From the NCBI GenBank assembly GCA_001936135.1, contig CP012809.1, positions 248,001 to 312,000 of the forward strand: 64,000 nucleotides of DNA, given 5' to 3'. Shown here piece after piece: positions 10,683-22,053 of this stretch. Below the pieces are notes generated by a model. The model was not told where the DNA came from. It searched no databases and was given only the letters and a program-made list of their open reading frames with translations. The position numbers and the translations under genes are program-made. This DNA comes from Saccharomycopsis fibuligera x Saccharomycopsis cf. fibuligera. Taxonomy: Eukaryota; Ascomycota; Saccharomycetes; Ascoideales; Saccharomycopsidaceae. Numbering within the stretch: position 1 is the first letter of the stretch; each line of letters begins with the position of its first letter.

Positions 10683-12197
10683 TCATTTAGCTTCATGCTT
10701 GACATTAGGAGTAGTATTGCTAGTGGCATTGCTATATTGATGATCTTGGGTTTGACCCGTAGTTGCGGTAGCATTAGTAGATGGGGAAGCAGAAGCGCCG
10801 GGAGCTGCAAGGGCTGAGTTAGAAGTAGTGGCTTGACCATAGTAGTTACTATACTGACCTTGAGATGGAGTTCTCGAGGCTTGTTGTGCTTGTACTTGTG
10901 CTTGTGGATAATAACTGTTATAATAATAGCCGCTGTATGGATACTGAGTGCCATAGTAGCCTTGTTGCTGTTGTTGTTGCTGCTGTTGTTGAGTGAGCTG
11001 CTGATGTTGAGCAGTCGCAACTGCTGGAGTAGTTGCTGCTTGCCCAACAACTTGACCATTTGCAGCGCTTAATGGGTCCTGATCTTGAGTAGTAGCAGCG
11101 GCTGTTGGCTGTTGATAAGCAGTACTCCATTGTGTTTGAGTAGATGGAGAAGCAGTAGAGGAGGCAGCAGCGACTCCAGTGGCGGCAGCGCTTGCAGTGG
11201 TGGCGGCAGTACCGTTAGCGCCGGCGCCTTGAACCGTGTTTTGCTGAATAACTCTTTTGATGTCTCTAACAAACAAAGGATATAACTGATCAACAATTCC
11301 TTCTCTTTGAGCCATAGACAACGCTCTTTCAAAAGGAATCCACACACCTTTCAAGTGCATAGATCCAATCTTAACAACATGACGCGTCTTTTCCGACTTT
11401 AAAATACCGTCCCTTCTACCTCTGGTCATATGGGCGACATTTAATAACTTAGTACCATTTATCATGTTATTGTCAGCTCTTCTGACAACAGAGACACCAT
11501 TAGCATCGACTTGGTAACACAAAGTCTTTTCATCTTCCCACATGGTGGTGGTGACTCTTGGTCTAAGCCCAACCGGTTGAATTTGCCCGACAGTGGACGC
11601 GGTATTAGAGTTCATGGCAATTGGCGCCGAAGAACCTGATATAGCAGGCGTGGCACCATTTGCAGTTTGATACACAGGGAACCCTTGAACATAACTGTAT
11701 CTAGTATAGTCATATGGAATAGCCGCTGTGGTTGCTGGAGTGGTAGCGCCGGCGGTAGCCGCAGTCTTGTAGTACTGCTGTTGAGTGGCCAGCTGTAAAC
11801 TTGCTTGAGGATAATAAGCACTAGGGTATTGAGTCTGGGCTAACGTATTTGCAGTTTGGGCAGGTTGAGCTTGAACGCCAGCTTGAGCAGGTTGCGCTTG
11901 CTGTTGAGCCTGTTGCTGCTGTTGAGCCTGCTGTTGATAGTATTGCTGATACTGTTCTGGATAGTAACCGTTGGTCGAAGGATAGTTACGATAGTAAGCG
12001 TTATTATATTGCTGTTGGGCAGTAGCAGTAGTTGCAGCTTGCTGTTGGTAAGCAGTTTGGTATCCTCTGTAGTCAGCGGCTACTTGAGGCTGTTGAGCCT
12101 GCTGTTGATGTGATTGAGCTGCTGAAGTGGTTGGCGCGTTTTGTGCGTTTGGAGAAGTTGCAACCTGAGAAGCCTGATTTGTAACATCGGTAGACAT
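10683..12197 (-). CDS. EFG1: APSES-domain transcription factor Efg1
   Basis: This 504-residue bHLH-like APSES regulator acts in the nucleus. In Candida species it controls hyphal or filamentous growth, white-opaque phase and biofilm programmes, as Phd1/Sok2 do in Saccharomyces. The DNA-binding domain spans about residues 210-317 and includes [57 protein letters not shown] and [13 protein letters not shown], nearly identical to my recollection of C. albicans Efg1. The preceding TVGQxQPxGxRPR motif is also Efg1-like. Both flanks are Gln/Ala/Tyr/Thr-rich prion-like sequence with QYYQQQ and a polyQ run near residue 425, consistent with the phase-separating arms reported for Efg1. The ATG at 12197 is the first in frame. 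A short basic tail (NVKHEAK) ends the protein. The long ORF-poor upstream region fits a heavily regulated master gene. EFH1-type paralogues are the main alternative. Confidence 0.92.
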   Translation of the reverse strand: MSTDVTNQASQVATSPNAQNAPTTSAAQSHQQQAQQPQVAADYRGYQTAYQQQAATTATAQQQYNNAYYRNYPSTNGYYPEQYQQYYQQQAQQQQQAQQQAQPAQAGVQAQPAQTANTLAQTQYPSAYYPQASLQLATQQQYYKTAATAGATTPATTAAIPYDYTRYSYVQGFPVYQTANGATPAISGSSAPIAMNSNTASTVGQIQPVGLRPRVTTTMWEDEKTLCYQVDANGVSVVRRADNNMINGTKLLNVAHMTRGRRDGILKSEKTRHVVKIGSMHLKGVWIPFERALSMAQREGIVDQLYPLFVRDIKRVIQQNTVQGAGANGTAATTASAAATGVAAASSTASPSTQTQWSTAYQQPTAAATTQDQDPLSAANGQVVGQAATTPAVATAQHQQLTQQQQQQQQQQGYYGTQYPYSGYYYNSYYPQAQVQAQQASRTPSQGQYSNYYGQATTSNSALAAPGASASPSTNATATTGQTQDHQYSNATSNTTPNVKHEAK

Positions 12198-13888
12198 ATT
12201 GGAAAATTAACGTATTTTACTTTGGCGTCTTTTATTTTTGAAATTTATACCTTAATGATACTCTTGCTGATGTTATATGCCCTTGAAAATAGTGAAAAAT
12301 GAGAAAACCCGAGAAAAATCACCTTGACAAACGGTTATATCGAAGTACAAAAAGTGCTTTTAACAAGAATGCAAACAAGAAAAGAAAAAAAAAATTTTTT
12401 TCTTCGTGATGCAAAATATGGCGGTAATAAATTTTTTTTTCCTGAAAATGCAAAAACAAAATCACACTAAGACGGAACGGTCAACTGTTCGCGACGAGTG
12501 CGTGTAGGCGCTTTGGCTCTTGTTTCTTTTTTTTTTTTTTTTTTTTTTTTTGCCTTTTTGTTATTTTACTTTTTTTTTCTTTCAACTGATATTTCCTTGG
12601 ATAAAATGGTGGCAGTTGAAACGGGAAAAAAAAGGAAATAAGAGCAAAAGAAAAACAAACACTTTCAGGATAGCAGTATTCTAAGAAACGCTGTAGATGA
12701 TTAGAAGATATTATGGGAATTGAGCCAAAGGAAGTGGAAGAACAAACGAAAGGAAGGCAGAAGACGCTTAAGAATATCTTTCGATACTACACTATTGAAG
12801 CGGGTAGCTGCGGTCTACTCCATGGATTTTATTCTTCCAGCAAAAGTTGCGTAACATCCGGCATCATAGTGCCTAGAGGTGACTACTTGTGCAATGCTGC
12901 TATATATGTGCGTCTAACTACTTGTATTGTTAGCTGCAAGCTTTTTAAGTTTGTACTTATAAAAACAGCAGGTTTTAATGCATAGCTTTGCATCGTCGCA
13001 ACGGGTTACAGATGCTAGATCACCTGGTTTCACTTTATTTTGTTAGCTAATGAGAGACCTGAGAAGCATTTTGTAACAGAAAACAATAATAGATACTAAT
13101 GGGCTGTTATTTTTCAGTGCTTTGCGAAAGAATTGGGGAACGGTGTGGAATTACTTGCTCCTGTGCAAATATAAAAAGAAAAAAAAATTGGGAATTTATA
13201 AATAATTGTAAAAGAGAAGGTACAACAAGAGTAGTCGTGAACTAAGGTTTTAACAGAAAATATAAAAATAAAAAAGTAAAAAGAAAAAAGAATAAAAAAG
13301 AAAAAAAATACAAATGCCGGCGTAGATTTATTTTTAGTCCCAACAAATGAGATCAAGCCTTATTGCATCCCTCGGGAATGAAAATTCGGACAAAAAAAAG
13401 AGAAAAAAAATAGAAGACATAAAACAGGCAGAAAAAGATTGAAAAATTACCTCGAGGAAGCAGCCAAGAGAACATAGAAAGCACCAATAAAGTTGATATT
13501 CAAATACAAAAAAAGAAACAAATTAACTTCAATCTGGATTAATTTCCATATTTGTTTTAACTCTTTATTTTATATGATTTTTATAAAATAAATGATTGTT
13601 TCTATTCTTACAATAAAAAAACCTTGTCAATTGTTAGAATCTTATGATATACCACAAGAACAGGTAAGGACGTAGTCAACTCATATTTTTGTTCACAAGT
13701 TCTCTACTGTTCACTTTTAACGTTTGCTTGTATGCATATGGCTATGCGCTATGACGCGCAGAGCGCCGAATGCAAGCTGCGGCCTGTGTTTTATCTTCCT
13801 GGATGCAGCGGCCCTCGAGTATTGTTCACGACAACGGCAGCCAACAAATAATTGCCAATCGTCCATACTACGGACGTACGAGCAAATG

Positions 13889-13911
13889 AGCGAGTGAGCG
13901 AGCGAGCGAGT
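13889..13911. repeat. GAGC tetranucleotide repeat
   Basis: About six GAGC units with one variant. A similar CGAG run lies upstream of PDI1 at 32767-32796. Confidence 0.75.
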
Positions 13912-15310
13912 ATCAAGGAACGGCTCGGGATAGGAGAGGGGCGCAGATATTAATCTATGAGATGCCCATACTGCCAAATAATTTTGATATATCGCACAAT
14001 GCTAGCAGAATATTATTTCGAAGTAATTACATTTGTAAAGCTACTCTGATTCCGTTTAAGCAAAAAAGAAAAATTAACAATTTAATCCTAAGTGGATTAG
14101 AAAAAGAATTAATTGCAGTTAGTTGAAGGCATTCTTTCCGAAACCGGAATCGGAACCAAGATCGGGTTGGGAATGGATCAGAGGATTATGAAATAAGTGA
14201 GGGACAAAATTATACAAAAATTTCCGCCCAATTGTATTGGGAACTACTTATTTTGTCTTTGTGTTTGTTTGTTTTTCCTTGACTTGTTGGCAATGGTGAT
14301 TGACGATATTTATATTATCAAACAAAATGGACGAAATTTAAAGCAGTGCCTCCTCGGCCAGTGTTGCGCTTATTCTTGCGCATCTTAAAAGACAAAAGAC
14401 AGGCCTCGCTGCAAGCCCTGCAACAGGACAGACGCTGGGCAATATTGCAACGAGCTCCGGCTGCAGGAGAAATTTGAAAAACAAGAAATTTACAATTCTT
14501 CGCTGCAACTGCAGGAGCATGACTATGCGTAGCTTGAAAGTAAAATAATTTAGGTTACTGCAAGCACCTGTTATTAGCGCATCGTCAAGAAACTTTAAAA
14601 TTAGAAGTTACTTGTAGTTGTCCGGACATATTGCTACAAAAAGTTGTTGTTGATTTTATATTACAAAATCATCATTGGAGGTGCTAATTATCGTGACAAA
14701 AAGTACAAAATAAAATAAGCATATAATTTTGAAACAAACATCCGGTTTCTACAACACTACAATTGTCAAAAATACACTATTAAATTATTTTTGTTGGGCC
14801 AGCAAAAAATACTGTAATAGCAACCGTCACTCGAGTTCTTTTTTTATTCACAGGGTACAATAAATTGGTGCTCATTTTTGTGGTTGCCTGATCTGAAATC
14901 CTAAGTTCTGCTCAAAACAATCTTTTTGCTAAAAAACCTGCAGTCTGTTTTGTTAAATGCTCAAAATGACTCATGTTCATGGACCTTGCAACCCTTTGAT
15001 GTGGAAATGAAAAACAACAGCAAAAGCAGCAACAACTGTACTTGAACTGCAGGTCAGCATTTTTGTCTGTTTGCGAGACAGTGAGTCAGTTGACAAACTC
15101 GCAGTGCACCAACACGTAAACGTATGAAATGAATATATTACACCTACGTGATACTATTGAGAACAAACAGAAAAGTAAGACAACAACAAAACAATTGTAG
15201 TTACTTAATTTCAGCATACTGTTTAGTGCTATGAAATATTTGGCTCTATTGTGTAATTTCTGTGCCCCTGCCGCAAGCAGAGCGTACTATCTTTGCTGCC
15301 GGTTCTTGTG

Positions 15311-15367
15311 CTGCTGCTGCTGCTGCTGCCGCTGCTGCTGCTGCTGCCGCTGCTGCTGCTGCTGCTG
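15311..15367. repeat. Interrupted CTG trinucleotide repeat
   Basis: Nineteen triplets in a row: six CTG, one CCG, five CTG, one CCG, six CTG. They are non-coding and sit about 3.1 kb upstream of the EFG1 start. Transcribed toward EFG1 the strand would read CAG/CGG. Confidence 0.9.
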
Positions 15368-17757
15368 TCATGTATCATATTATTAGTATTATTGACGTTA
15401 TTATTATACGGTATACTGTGTGCGTGCGTTGTTGACTTTTAAAATTTGAACATTAAATTTGTTCGTTTATAATTTTCCTTTCTTTAGAAAAATATGTGTG
15501 TAGGTCTGCGTTTTCTAATGCTGCTGCCGCTGCAGTGCTTCCATGAATTACCTCTTAAGTTCCCTTTAGTAAATCCATATGATTGAAACATTTTTTTCAA
15601 AATCAACTTACTATTAAAGACAGAGACAAAGGGCACCATCAATACGTACAAAATGGTGATTTAAGGCCGCATATTCATACTTTTAGTCCCTTTGAATTTT
15701 TATGTGTCATGGATTGTTTAGCTAGACTCAATTAATTTTCTGTGAGAATTCTTACGTTTTGTTTCAAAAATTCTGTTAAACCGTTACACACTGCATTATA
15801 ATTGCACCTGGTGTCTTCTGCAGCTGTTATCACTTCGCTTCGAAAAATCCGTGACATTAATAAATTCGTAAGAAAGTTTTGGGCTTCAATAGCGGTTAAA
15901 AATTTTGGATCTGTTAATATTTTCATCAGATAGATTTGTTCCGTGACAAAAGCAAAATGCAACACAAATGTAAGCTTGGTCCAATCTTTCGTTTCACTTG
16001 AATTTGTTATTGAGCAGACCAGGGTTAAAGATTACTACAAGGGTTAAGTGTTGTAGTATGAAGATATTTTTTAACTTGCGATTCAAAATATTAATACTCT
16101 TTCGTTTGTTTCACACATCTGATTTCTATGTTTCACAATTATCAATTCAAACAAAATTTTCTAGAAAACATTAAGCAATAGGAAGCATAGGCTTTCTTGA
16201 AATAGCTGATTCATCAACAACTGCTAGAATAATATTCATGCTGGCCATTACAATTTGCGCAACGACGCTTTTTCTGCTCCTCAGTGCGTTACAGTTTCCG
16301 TGCGCTTTCTGTTTACATGAAGAAATATCCGCCTCCAGCAGCAGTCCGCTTATAGATCCATCGATCAATACGACATTGGACGGAAAAAGAAAAGAAAAGA
16401 GAAAAAAAAGCCCACATAATTGTTGCTGAAAATATGCTTCACTTCTGCTGCTGCAAGCGCAAGATCGTTTACTGCAAGTAAAGTACAGTGAGTGTCAGGA
16501 CCTGTAAAACCATTAAAATCTGCGGTGTGATGCCTGACAATCAATCAACCATTAGATTCGTTACCATAAAGCGTTGTAATATCTTTTCTGTCTCGATATT
16601 TATTTTAGTATCTATTTTGATATTGATTTTTATTATAAATTGTCATTTAACCAAATTTTGATGGCTCAGACTTCTACGTATATTCTATATGGATGTTGAA
16701 TTATCGTTAAAAAGGACAAAGACTAAGCTATTCGTATTTCGGAAAAACTCAAAAGATATGTTGTCATTGATTCTTCCGTGCTATGACATGCACCACCGGC
16801 GACATGTTGCCAGATCCGGTGCAAAACTATGGTTCGTAGTCGGTGATAAAATCCTATTGTTAGAGCTTAATACCATATGGTTACGGTTTATCGAAGTACA
16901 ATAGAGAAAATTTTTGAGATAGCCCCTGCAAATTGTAGTATTATATATATCATACACACCACTACAAATGGTTTATATTGTGGAGGTGAAACACCGTGTT
17001 AATAGAACACTCCCTAGAGAAAAATTATCTCTTGCATGAAGCCAAGCTCAATAAATGTAGTCATAACATCTATCGTAAGTTATTGCGAGGCATACTGTAT
17101 ATAGTGAGAAACACAAGTCTGTTGCTCACCGTTGATCAATTATAAATTTACTTTGATTGACCAGCGTGCCACAAATATGAGCAGCGCCAATATGCATTTT
17201 AGTCTTCATTACCTTACATCCATGTATCGGTTTTTTACAACTATTTTAATTCGTTATCTTAATTTTCTATAACTTTTGTTATAACATTTTTAAAGCATTT
17301 TTTGATTTGTTTTTTTTTGTTCAAGCAAGGAATATTGACTTTCGTGAAATGCATCGCATCGCGTTATTATAAGAGTAAATTTGAGTAGATCAAAACCTGA
17401 TCTGTAGTGTATAGAGTATCAGCAAAAATAAGGAAATAGAAAGATTATGACGCTAAAAAAGAAAAGAAAAAATAGAAAAGAAACCCCCAAATTATTATTG
17501 TTAAGATAAAAGTGAAAAAACAATAAAATAAAAAACAGTTTACTGAAATTTCTAGATATTAAAAAAAAAAAAAAATAAGCCAGAAAACATTGAAATCAGC
17601 AATAAAAAATAAAAAAGAAAAGAAAAAATAAAACCGCTTTCAAAAGCATGCAAAACGAGAGTAAATCAAAAAGACAAAAGCAAAAAACAAGAATTATTAA
17701 TTCAAAAATTTTGTACAACCCATTAGGATAGGCAGTAGCAGGCTCCACATTCAACAA

Positions 17758-20700
17758 TCACCACCCACGATTATGATAACTATCCATCTCAAAATCATCA
17801 AATGCGTCGTTATCTTTCTCTTCTTTTTCTTCTTTTTCTTCTTCAATACCACTCTCATTTTTCATAGAAATCCCATCTTGTTTTTTTCTGCCACTTGTAC
17901 TGCTATTTTTATCATAATTACCAAACACAATTGATCTAATATCGGATTCTTTGACCACCAAATCAGTACGTAACTTTGGGTTACTTGCAAGAGTATTTGC
18001 ACTGGTGTTTGTATTTGCTTTAACATTTTCATTTAATAGCTTAACATCAGAATCCAAATTATCATCAACGGCAGAAAGCCCAGAAACACTGGAAACAGCA
18101 GCCAAAGCATCATTAGTATCGTTATCTCCATGACTTTGATTACTCGATACTGTAGCTGAATTTCCGCGCACATTACCAGCACCACCACTAACACCTCTTC
18201 GCAACTGCTGCTGCTGCTGCTGTTGCGCATTAAACATACTTTTATAATCACTAGTGCTATTATTACTTCCAATATAAAACGTTCGCTGTTGCTGACGTCT
18301 GTGATTAGCAGCTGTAGCCACCAGAGGGGGTCTTTGTTGATGAAACATATGCGAAGGATACGCAGTATTCAATAAACTTTTGGCTGTCGGTGGGGCATTA
18401 CTGCTGCGTTTTTGTAACAAATCAAGCTTCACTCTGTTTCTGGTACTATAAGGGTCATCAACATTAGGCTTAACATCTCCATGAGGGTGAGCATTTGTGG
18501 CACCGCTGCCACTTCTACCAAATAAATGAAATGGCATTTGCAAAAGATTGGTGAATGAAGAAGTAGATGATGATCTAGAGTTTTTGCGTAACGATTCACG
18601 TAAATCAATAGCTGTTGATGACCTTTCAAGCTTGTTTCTTCTGATATTGTTATCAGTAGTGACATTTGACCATTTGTTTGATTTTACGGTGGTGGCAGTT
18701 GATGTAGATGTTTCCTTACCAGGAGCAGTTGATGCAATTGTACCGTTGTCATTACCATGACTTGGCGACAGGATACCACCATTAGTGTTAGTTTTGTTCG
18801 ATGAGTAATTGTCCAAAGACTTTGTGCCTTTTACATTTGTCACCATGACAGGTTGAATAGAAGCAAAGGTGCTTAGCGACGTATTAGATGGTTGCGATTT
18901 TAGCAAAAGTTCCGAATTGTTTCGATATGTCAGTGGTCGAGTAGCATCACCAATAGCCTTACTCTTCTTCTCATTATTATCACCACTACTGGCACTCTTA
19001 AAAGTTAAACCACCGCGAGTACCATTACCACCATTCTCAATAGCAGTACTATTAGCCTGCGCAATGTAAGCATCACCTTCAGCTGGTAAATCCATACGTA
19101 ATTGCAACCCGCCAGTACTGCTGTATATGATTTTGCTACTCGCAGCAGTAGTTGATGATGAATTTTGACACGCGCCATTACCATTACTATTTTGACTGGC
19201 AAAACTTTTTTTGCTAGCGCTGCTGTTGGCGCGACAATTACGATTGTTGTTTCTGTTCAAGTTAGTAGTGGTAATACTATTGTTTGATAATTTACTGTGA
19301 ATGCTATTATTTCCGCTACTTCTTTGGCTTTCCTCGCTGCTGTTATTTGTTTTGTTCATTTCGTTGAGAAAAAGGCCAGAAAGAAGAGATTTTTTGGCCG
19401 CAGGCTTAGATCTAGTAGCATCTTCGTTTTTGGAAAATCTAATGCTGGAGAAATTAGATTCATTATCGTCATCTGTCCAGGCATCATTATCATCATCATC
19501 ATCATCATCATCATCTCTATCATCATCATCATCCTCATCATCATCCTCATCAGTAAAATCATTAGCACGATTATTAGAGCCTGGATTTTTCACGTTTTTG
19601 TTAATTTTAGTTCCTTTTTGTGGTTTTCCATATGAACTGCTATTATCATCATCATTATCATCATCATCATCACTGTCATCATCTCCGGAAGTAGAATACA
19701 GATCATCCGAGAAAGAGTCATCTGAAAAAATCACTGGATCATAATTTTTTTGTGCTGGAAACAATGACGATTTTTTCTTCAATAACCTGCTGGTTGAATC
19801 AATGGATTTGTTATCGTCATTGTTTTCTTGCTGAATGACAAGACTAAGATTTGAGTTCAATTTCTTCAAGGAACTACCATGCTTGTCATGAAATTTGGCA
19901 GATTTCCTGCTTCTGCTGCTAGTATTAGTATTATTGCGTGGTCCTAAGCCACTCTTATTGCTACTACCAAGACTGCTATTGGCATCGTTATTGTGGAAAA
20001 ACCCTTTAGAGCTTGATCCATCTTTGCTACCATTATTTTTTAACTTTGCTAAATGAACTCTTTCCTGCTGTCCAATTTCTGTTTTCAATTCAGCCAATTT
20101 TTCAGTAAATGAATCTTTGCTTTTGAATTTGGCAACTGGATGTTCATCGTCACTGTAAATTTCAAAATCTGAATCACTATTGTCAGAATCGTCATCATCA
20201 TCGTCATCGTCATCGCTTATGTCATCATCATCGTCATCATCCTCACTGACAAGACTTCCAGATGAAGATTTGTCCTTGAGCCTGGAATTAAACAAGCTCG
20301 GTATATGGGCCTTAGATTCTTGATCTGGAGTCATAGAAAGCTTGCTGCTTAATGAACTTTTGCGACTTTTACTGTCTTCACTTTCATCATCGTGCCGTAA
20401 AAAAAAGCTTGCTTTCTTTCCATCCTCTTTATTTTTATTTCTAGTATCTCTGGTTTGATCATTGACATTTGTAATAGTGTTGCTGTTACTACTAAATCTG
20501 CGACTTTTATTATTACTATTAGATTTGCTGTGAGAGTGTGATCTCTGATGATTGAGTTTTATCTCTTTTTCAACGTTGATTTCAGAAGTGGTACCAATTG
20601 CCTTTATTCCGCTTTTGGATAATAATATTGGCGATGGGTCTTTGGGAGATAAGAGTTTTTGGCTTCCTGAGCTGCCTACGCTACCAGGATAATGACGCAA

Positions 20701-22053
20701 TGGACTGACGCTGCTATTGAGCTGTTGACTACTGGTGTTATTGTCATTGCTACTATTGGTAACATCGTTTTTGCTGTTGTTTGAATTCACTGTGATTTGA
20801 TTATTTGCCTTAGTTTCGGCATCATGGCTATTTGGCAAAATTGTCTGCGTTACCACCGGGCTGTAAGCGTTTGCATTATTGGTCTTTGACAGTAAGTTTG
20901 AATAATTGATACCGCGAAAGTTGGCATCCCAATTAGTTGAATGATCCTTGGGCTGTGCCGCAGAATCAAATAAACGTTTGCTAGTATGATTTTGATTAAT
21001 TGGAAGTAAGTGGTGGTTGATGGAAGTATAAGCTACTGCGGTTTCCTGTGGATCATTTTTGATATAGGAGGCATTATTGTTAGTATTGCTAGCATCTTGT
21101 GCCCTTAGTTTATTCTGTGACCCTTTGCCAGTATTATTCAATGAGCCAGAACTATTACTACTATTTATGTTGGACTGACTAAAAACTTTGTTATTTAGCC
21201 CCTTTCTGTGCGTCGTACTGGCGTTGGCGGCTGTGTTGTTTGAATTATTTGACTTGAGCGAAAATGACGTTAGTTTACCCTTGGAAGAGTTTCGCTTCAC
21301 AAGATTTGGTCGCTGGAAAGATTTAGACTTGCTAAAACTAGTGGACAGAGAAGTAGTGTTGTTGCTGCTTAAACTGATGTTGCTATTATTGGAGAAACCA
21401 GACCCGGTTGAAGTGTTTCGTTTGAGATTACTTTTGCTTTGTGCGAGAGTTTGTGCCAACGATGGTTTTGTCACTATAGAGGCAATACAGTTGAAATCGT
21501 TTGGTTTTAATTTCTTTTGGTTGGTAATGGTAGGCTGCTGTTTTTGGGGTTTCTTGGGTATATCTTTTTTTGAATTATTGTTACTATTATTATTGTTCAT
21601 TTTATTACTATTCTTTTTGGGAAGTCCGTTTATGCGACTGTTGTTAATTGCGTTGATGAAAACATGTTGGGGCACCAAGCCTTTGATATTGGTAAATTCT
21701 TGATTTTGTTTCTGTGTATCTCCATTCTGCAATGACTGGTCTTGATTGGAATAACCGTTGTTATTGTTAACGACAACATCACCATTACGATTGGTATTCT
21801 TGAGTTGCTGCTGACTTTTACTTTGACTGTTGCTTTGGTTTTCGCCTTCGCCAGAAACAAGACTCTTACCCATTATACGCCAACTCATATTTTCAAGCCG
21901 TTTACCATTGTTGATGAGGTTCGAGCATTTAACAAGGGTGGATCCAATGATCGTGAACTCGGTTATGTCAATAGCGCCGGCGCCCTTGACCGAGCTTAGT
22001 GAAAAATCAAATATTGGAGTGCTGTGACTCCCATAAAGATCGAGATCTACCAT
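17758..22053 (-). CDS. Mks1-like regulator with GATA-like N-terminal domain (DUF1752/DUF3295 type)
   Basis: This is a 1431-residue, largely disordered protein. Residues about 12-62 contain SNLINNGKRLENMSWRIMGK, the signature of the fungal GATA-like domain (DUF1752) found in Mks1 and Reg1. Further on are DPVIFSDDSFSDD (about 772), a long acidic Asp tract, SLLSGLFLNEM (about 888), a TAIDLRESLRKN helix (about 1145) and LLNTAYPSHMF (about 1225). This order resembles the DUF3295 region of Saccharomyces Mks1, which restrains Rtg1/3 retrograde signalling and affects lysine and nitrogen metabolism. The remainder is Asn/Ser-rich with several Asp runs, making it more than twice the length I recall for S. 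cerevisiae Mks1. Reg1, a protein phosphatase 1 targeting subunit, shares the first domain but I see no clear RVxF-type site. The assignment rests on remembered motifs, so no symbol is given. Confidence 0.6.
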   Translation of the reverse strand: MVDLDLYGSHSTPIFDFSLSSVKGAGAIDITEFTIIGSTLVKCSNLINNGKRLENMSWRIMGKSLVSGEGENQSNSQSKSQQQLKNTNRNGDVVVNNNNGYSNQDQSLQNGDTQKQNQEFTNIKGLVPQHVFINAINNSRINGLPKKNSNKMNNNNSNNNSKKDIPKKPQKQQPTITNQKKLKPNDFNCIASIVTKPSLAQTLAQSKSNLKRNTSTGSGFSNNSNISLSSNNTTSLSTSFSKSKSFQRPNLVKRNSSKGKLTSFSLKSNNSNNTAANASTTHRKGLNNKVFSQSNINSSNSSGSLNNTGKGSQNKLRAQDASNTNNNASYIKNDPQETAVAYTSINHHLLPINQNHTSKRLFDSAAQPKDHSTNWDANFRGINYSNLLSKTNNANAYSPVVTQTILPNSHDAETKANNQITVNSNNSKNDVTNSSNDNNTSSQQLNSSVSPLRHYPGSVGSSGSQKLLSPKDPSPILLSKSGIKAIGTTSEINVEKEIKLNHQRSHSHSKSNSNNKSRRFSSNSNTITNVNDQTRDTRNKNKEDGKKASFFLRHDDESEDSKSRKSSLSSKLSMTPDQESKAHIPSLFNSRLKDKSSSGSLVSEDDDDDDDISDDDDDDDDDSDNSDSDFEIYSDDEHPVAKFKSKDSFTEKLAELKTEIGQQERVHLAKLKNNGSKDGSSSKGFFHNNDANSSLGSSNKSGLGPRNNTNTSSRSRKSAKFHDKHGSSLKKLNSNLSLVIQQENNDDNKSIDSTSRLLKKKSSLFPAQKNYDPVIFSDDSFSDDLYSTSGDDDSDDDDDNDDDNSSSYGKPQKGTKINKNVKNPGSNNRANDFTDEDDDEDDDDDRDDDDDDDDDNDAWTDDDNESNFSSIRFSKNEDATRSKPAAKKSLLSGLFLNEMNKTNNSSEESQRSSGNNSIHSKLSNNSITTTNLNRNNNRNCRANSSASKKSFASQNSNGNGACQNSSSTTAASSKIIYSSTGGLQLRMDLPAEGDAYIAQANSTAIENGGNGTRGGLTFKSASSGDNNEKKSKAIGDATRPLTYRNNSELLLKSQPSNTSLSTFASIQPVMVTNVKGTKSLDNYSSNKTNTNGGILSPSHGNDNGTIASTAPGKETSTSTATTVKSNKWSNVTTDNNIRRNKLERSSTAIDLRESLRKNSRSSSTSSFTNLLQMPFHLFGRSGSGATNAHPHGDVKPNVDDPYSTRNRVKLDLLQKRSSNAPPTAKSLLNTAYPSHMFHQQRPPLVATAANHRRQQQRTFYIGSNNSTSDYKSMFNAQQQQQQQLRRGVSGGAGNVRGNSATVSSNQSHGDNDTNDALAAVSSVSGLSAVDDNLDSDVKLLNENVKANTNTSANTLASNPKLRTDLVVKESDIRSIVFGNYDKNSSTSGRKKQDGISMKNESGIEEEKEEKEEKDNDAFDDFEMDSYHNRGW

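Larger units (their letters stand above)
12198..17757. promoter_or_regulatory. 5.6-kb EFG1 upstream region
   Basis: No credible protein-coding gene lies between the EFG1 start and the 3' end of the MKS1-like gene. The longest open frames are under 100 residues and resemble nothing. Close to EFG1 there is a run of 25 T (12527-12551). Further out are GAGC repeats (about 13889-13911) and an interrupted CTG repeat (15311-15367). Long intergenic regions and long 5' leaders are known for EFG1 in C. albicans, so most of this is probably promoter plus 5' UTR. The last few hundred bases belong to the 3' end of the next gene. Confidence 0.65.

Noticed and set aside
12713-12985. 90-codon open frame upstream of EFG1
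   Set aside because: It is on the opposite strand to EFG1, has no family match and lies in a region full of similar short frames.
19301-19744. 147-codon Ser-rich open frame on the plus strand
   Set aside because: It is the complement of the Asp/Asn-rich repeats of the MKS1-like gene, and low complexity explains its length.
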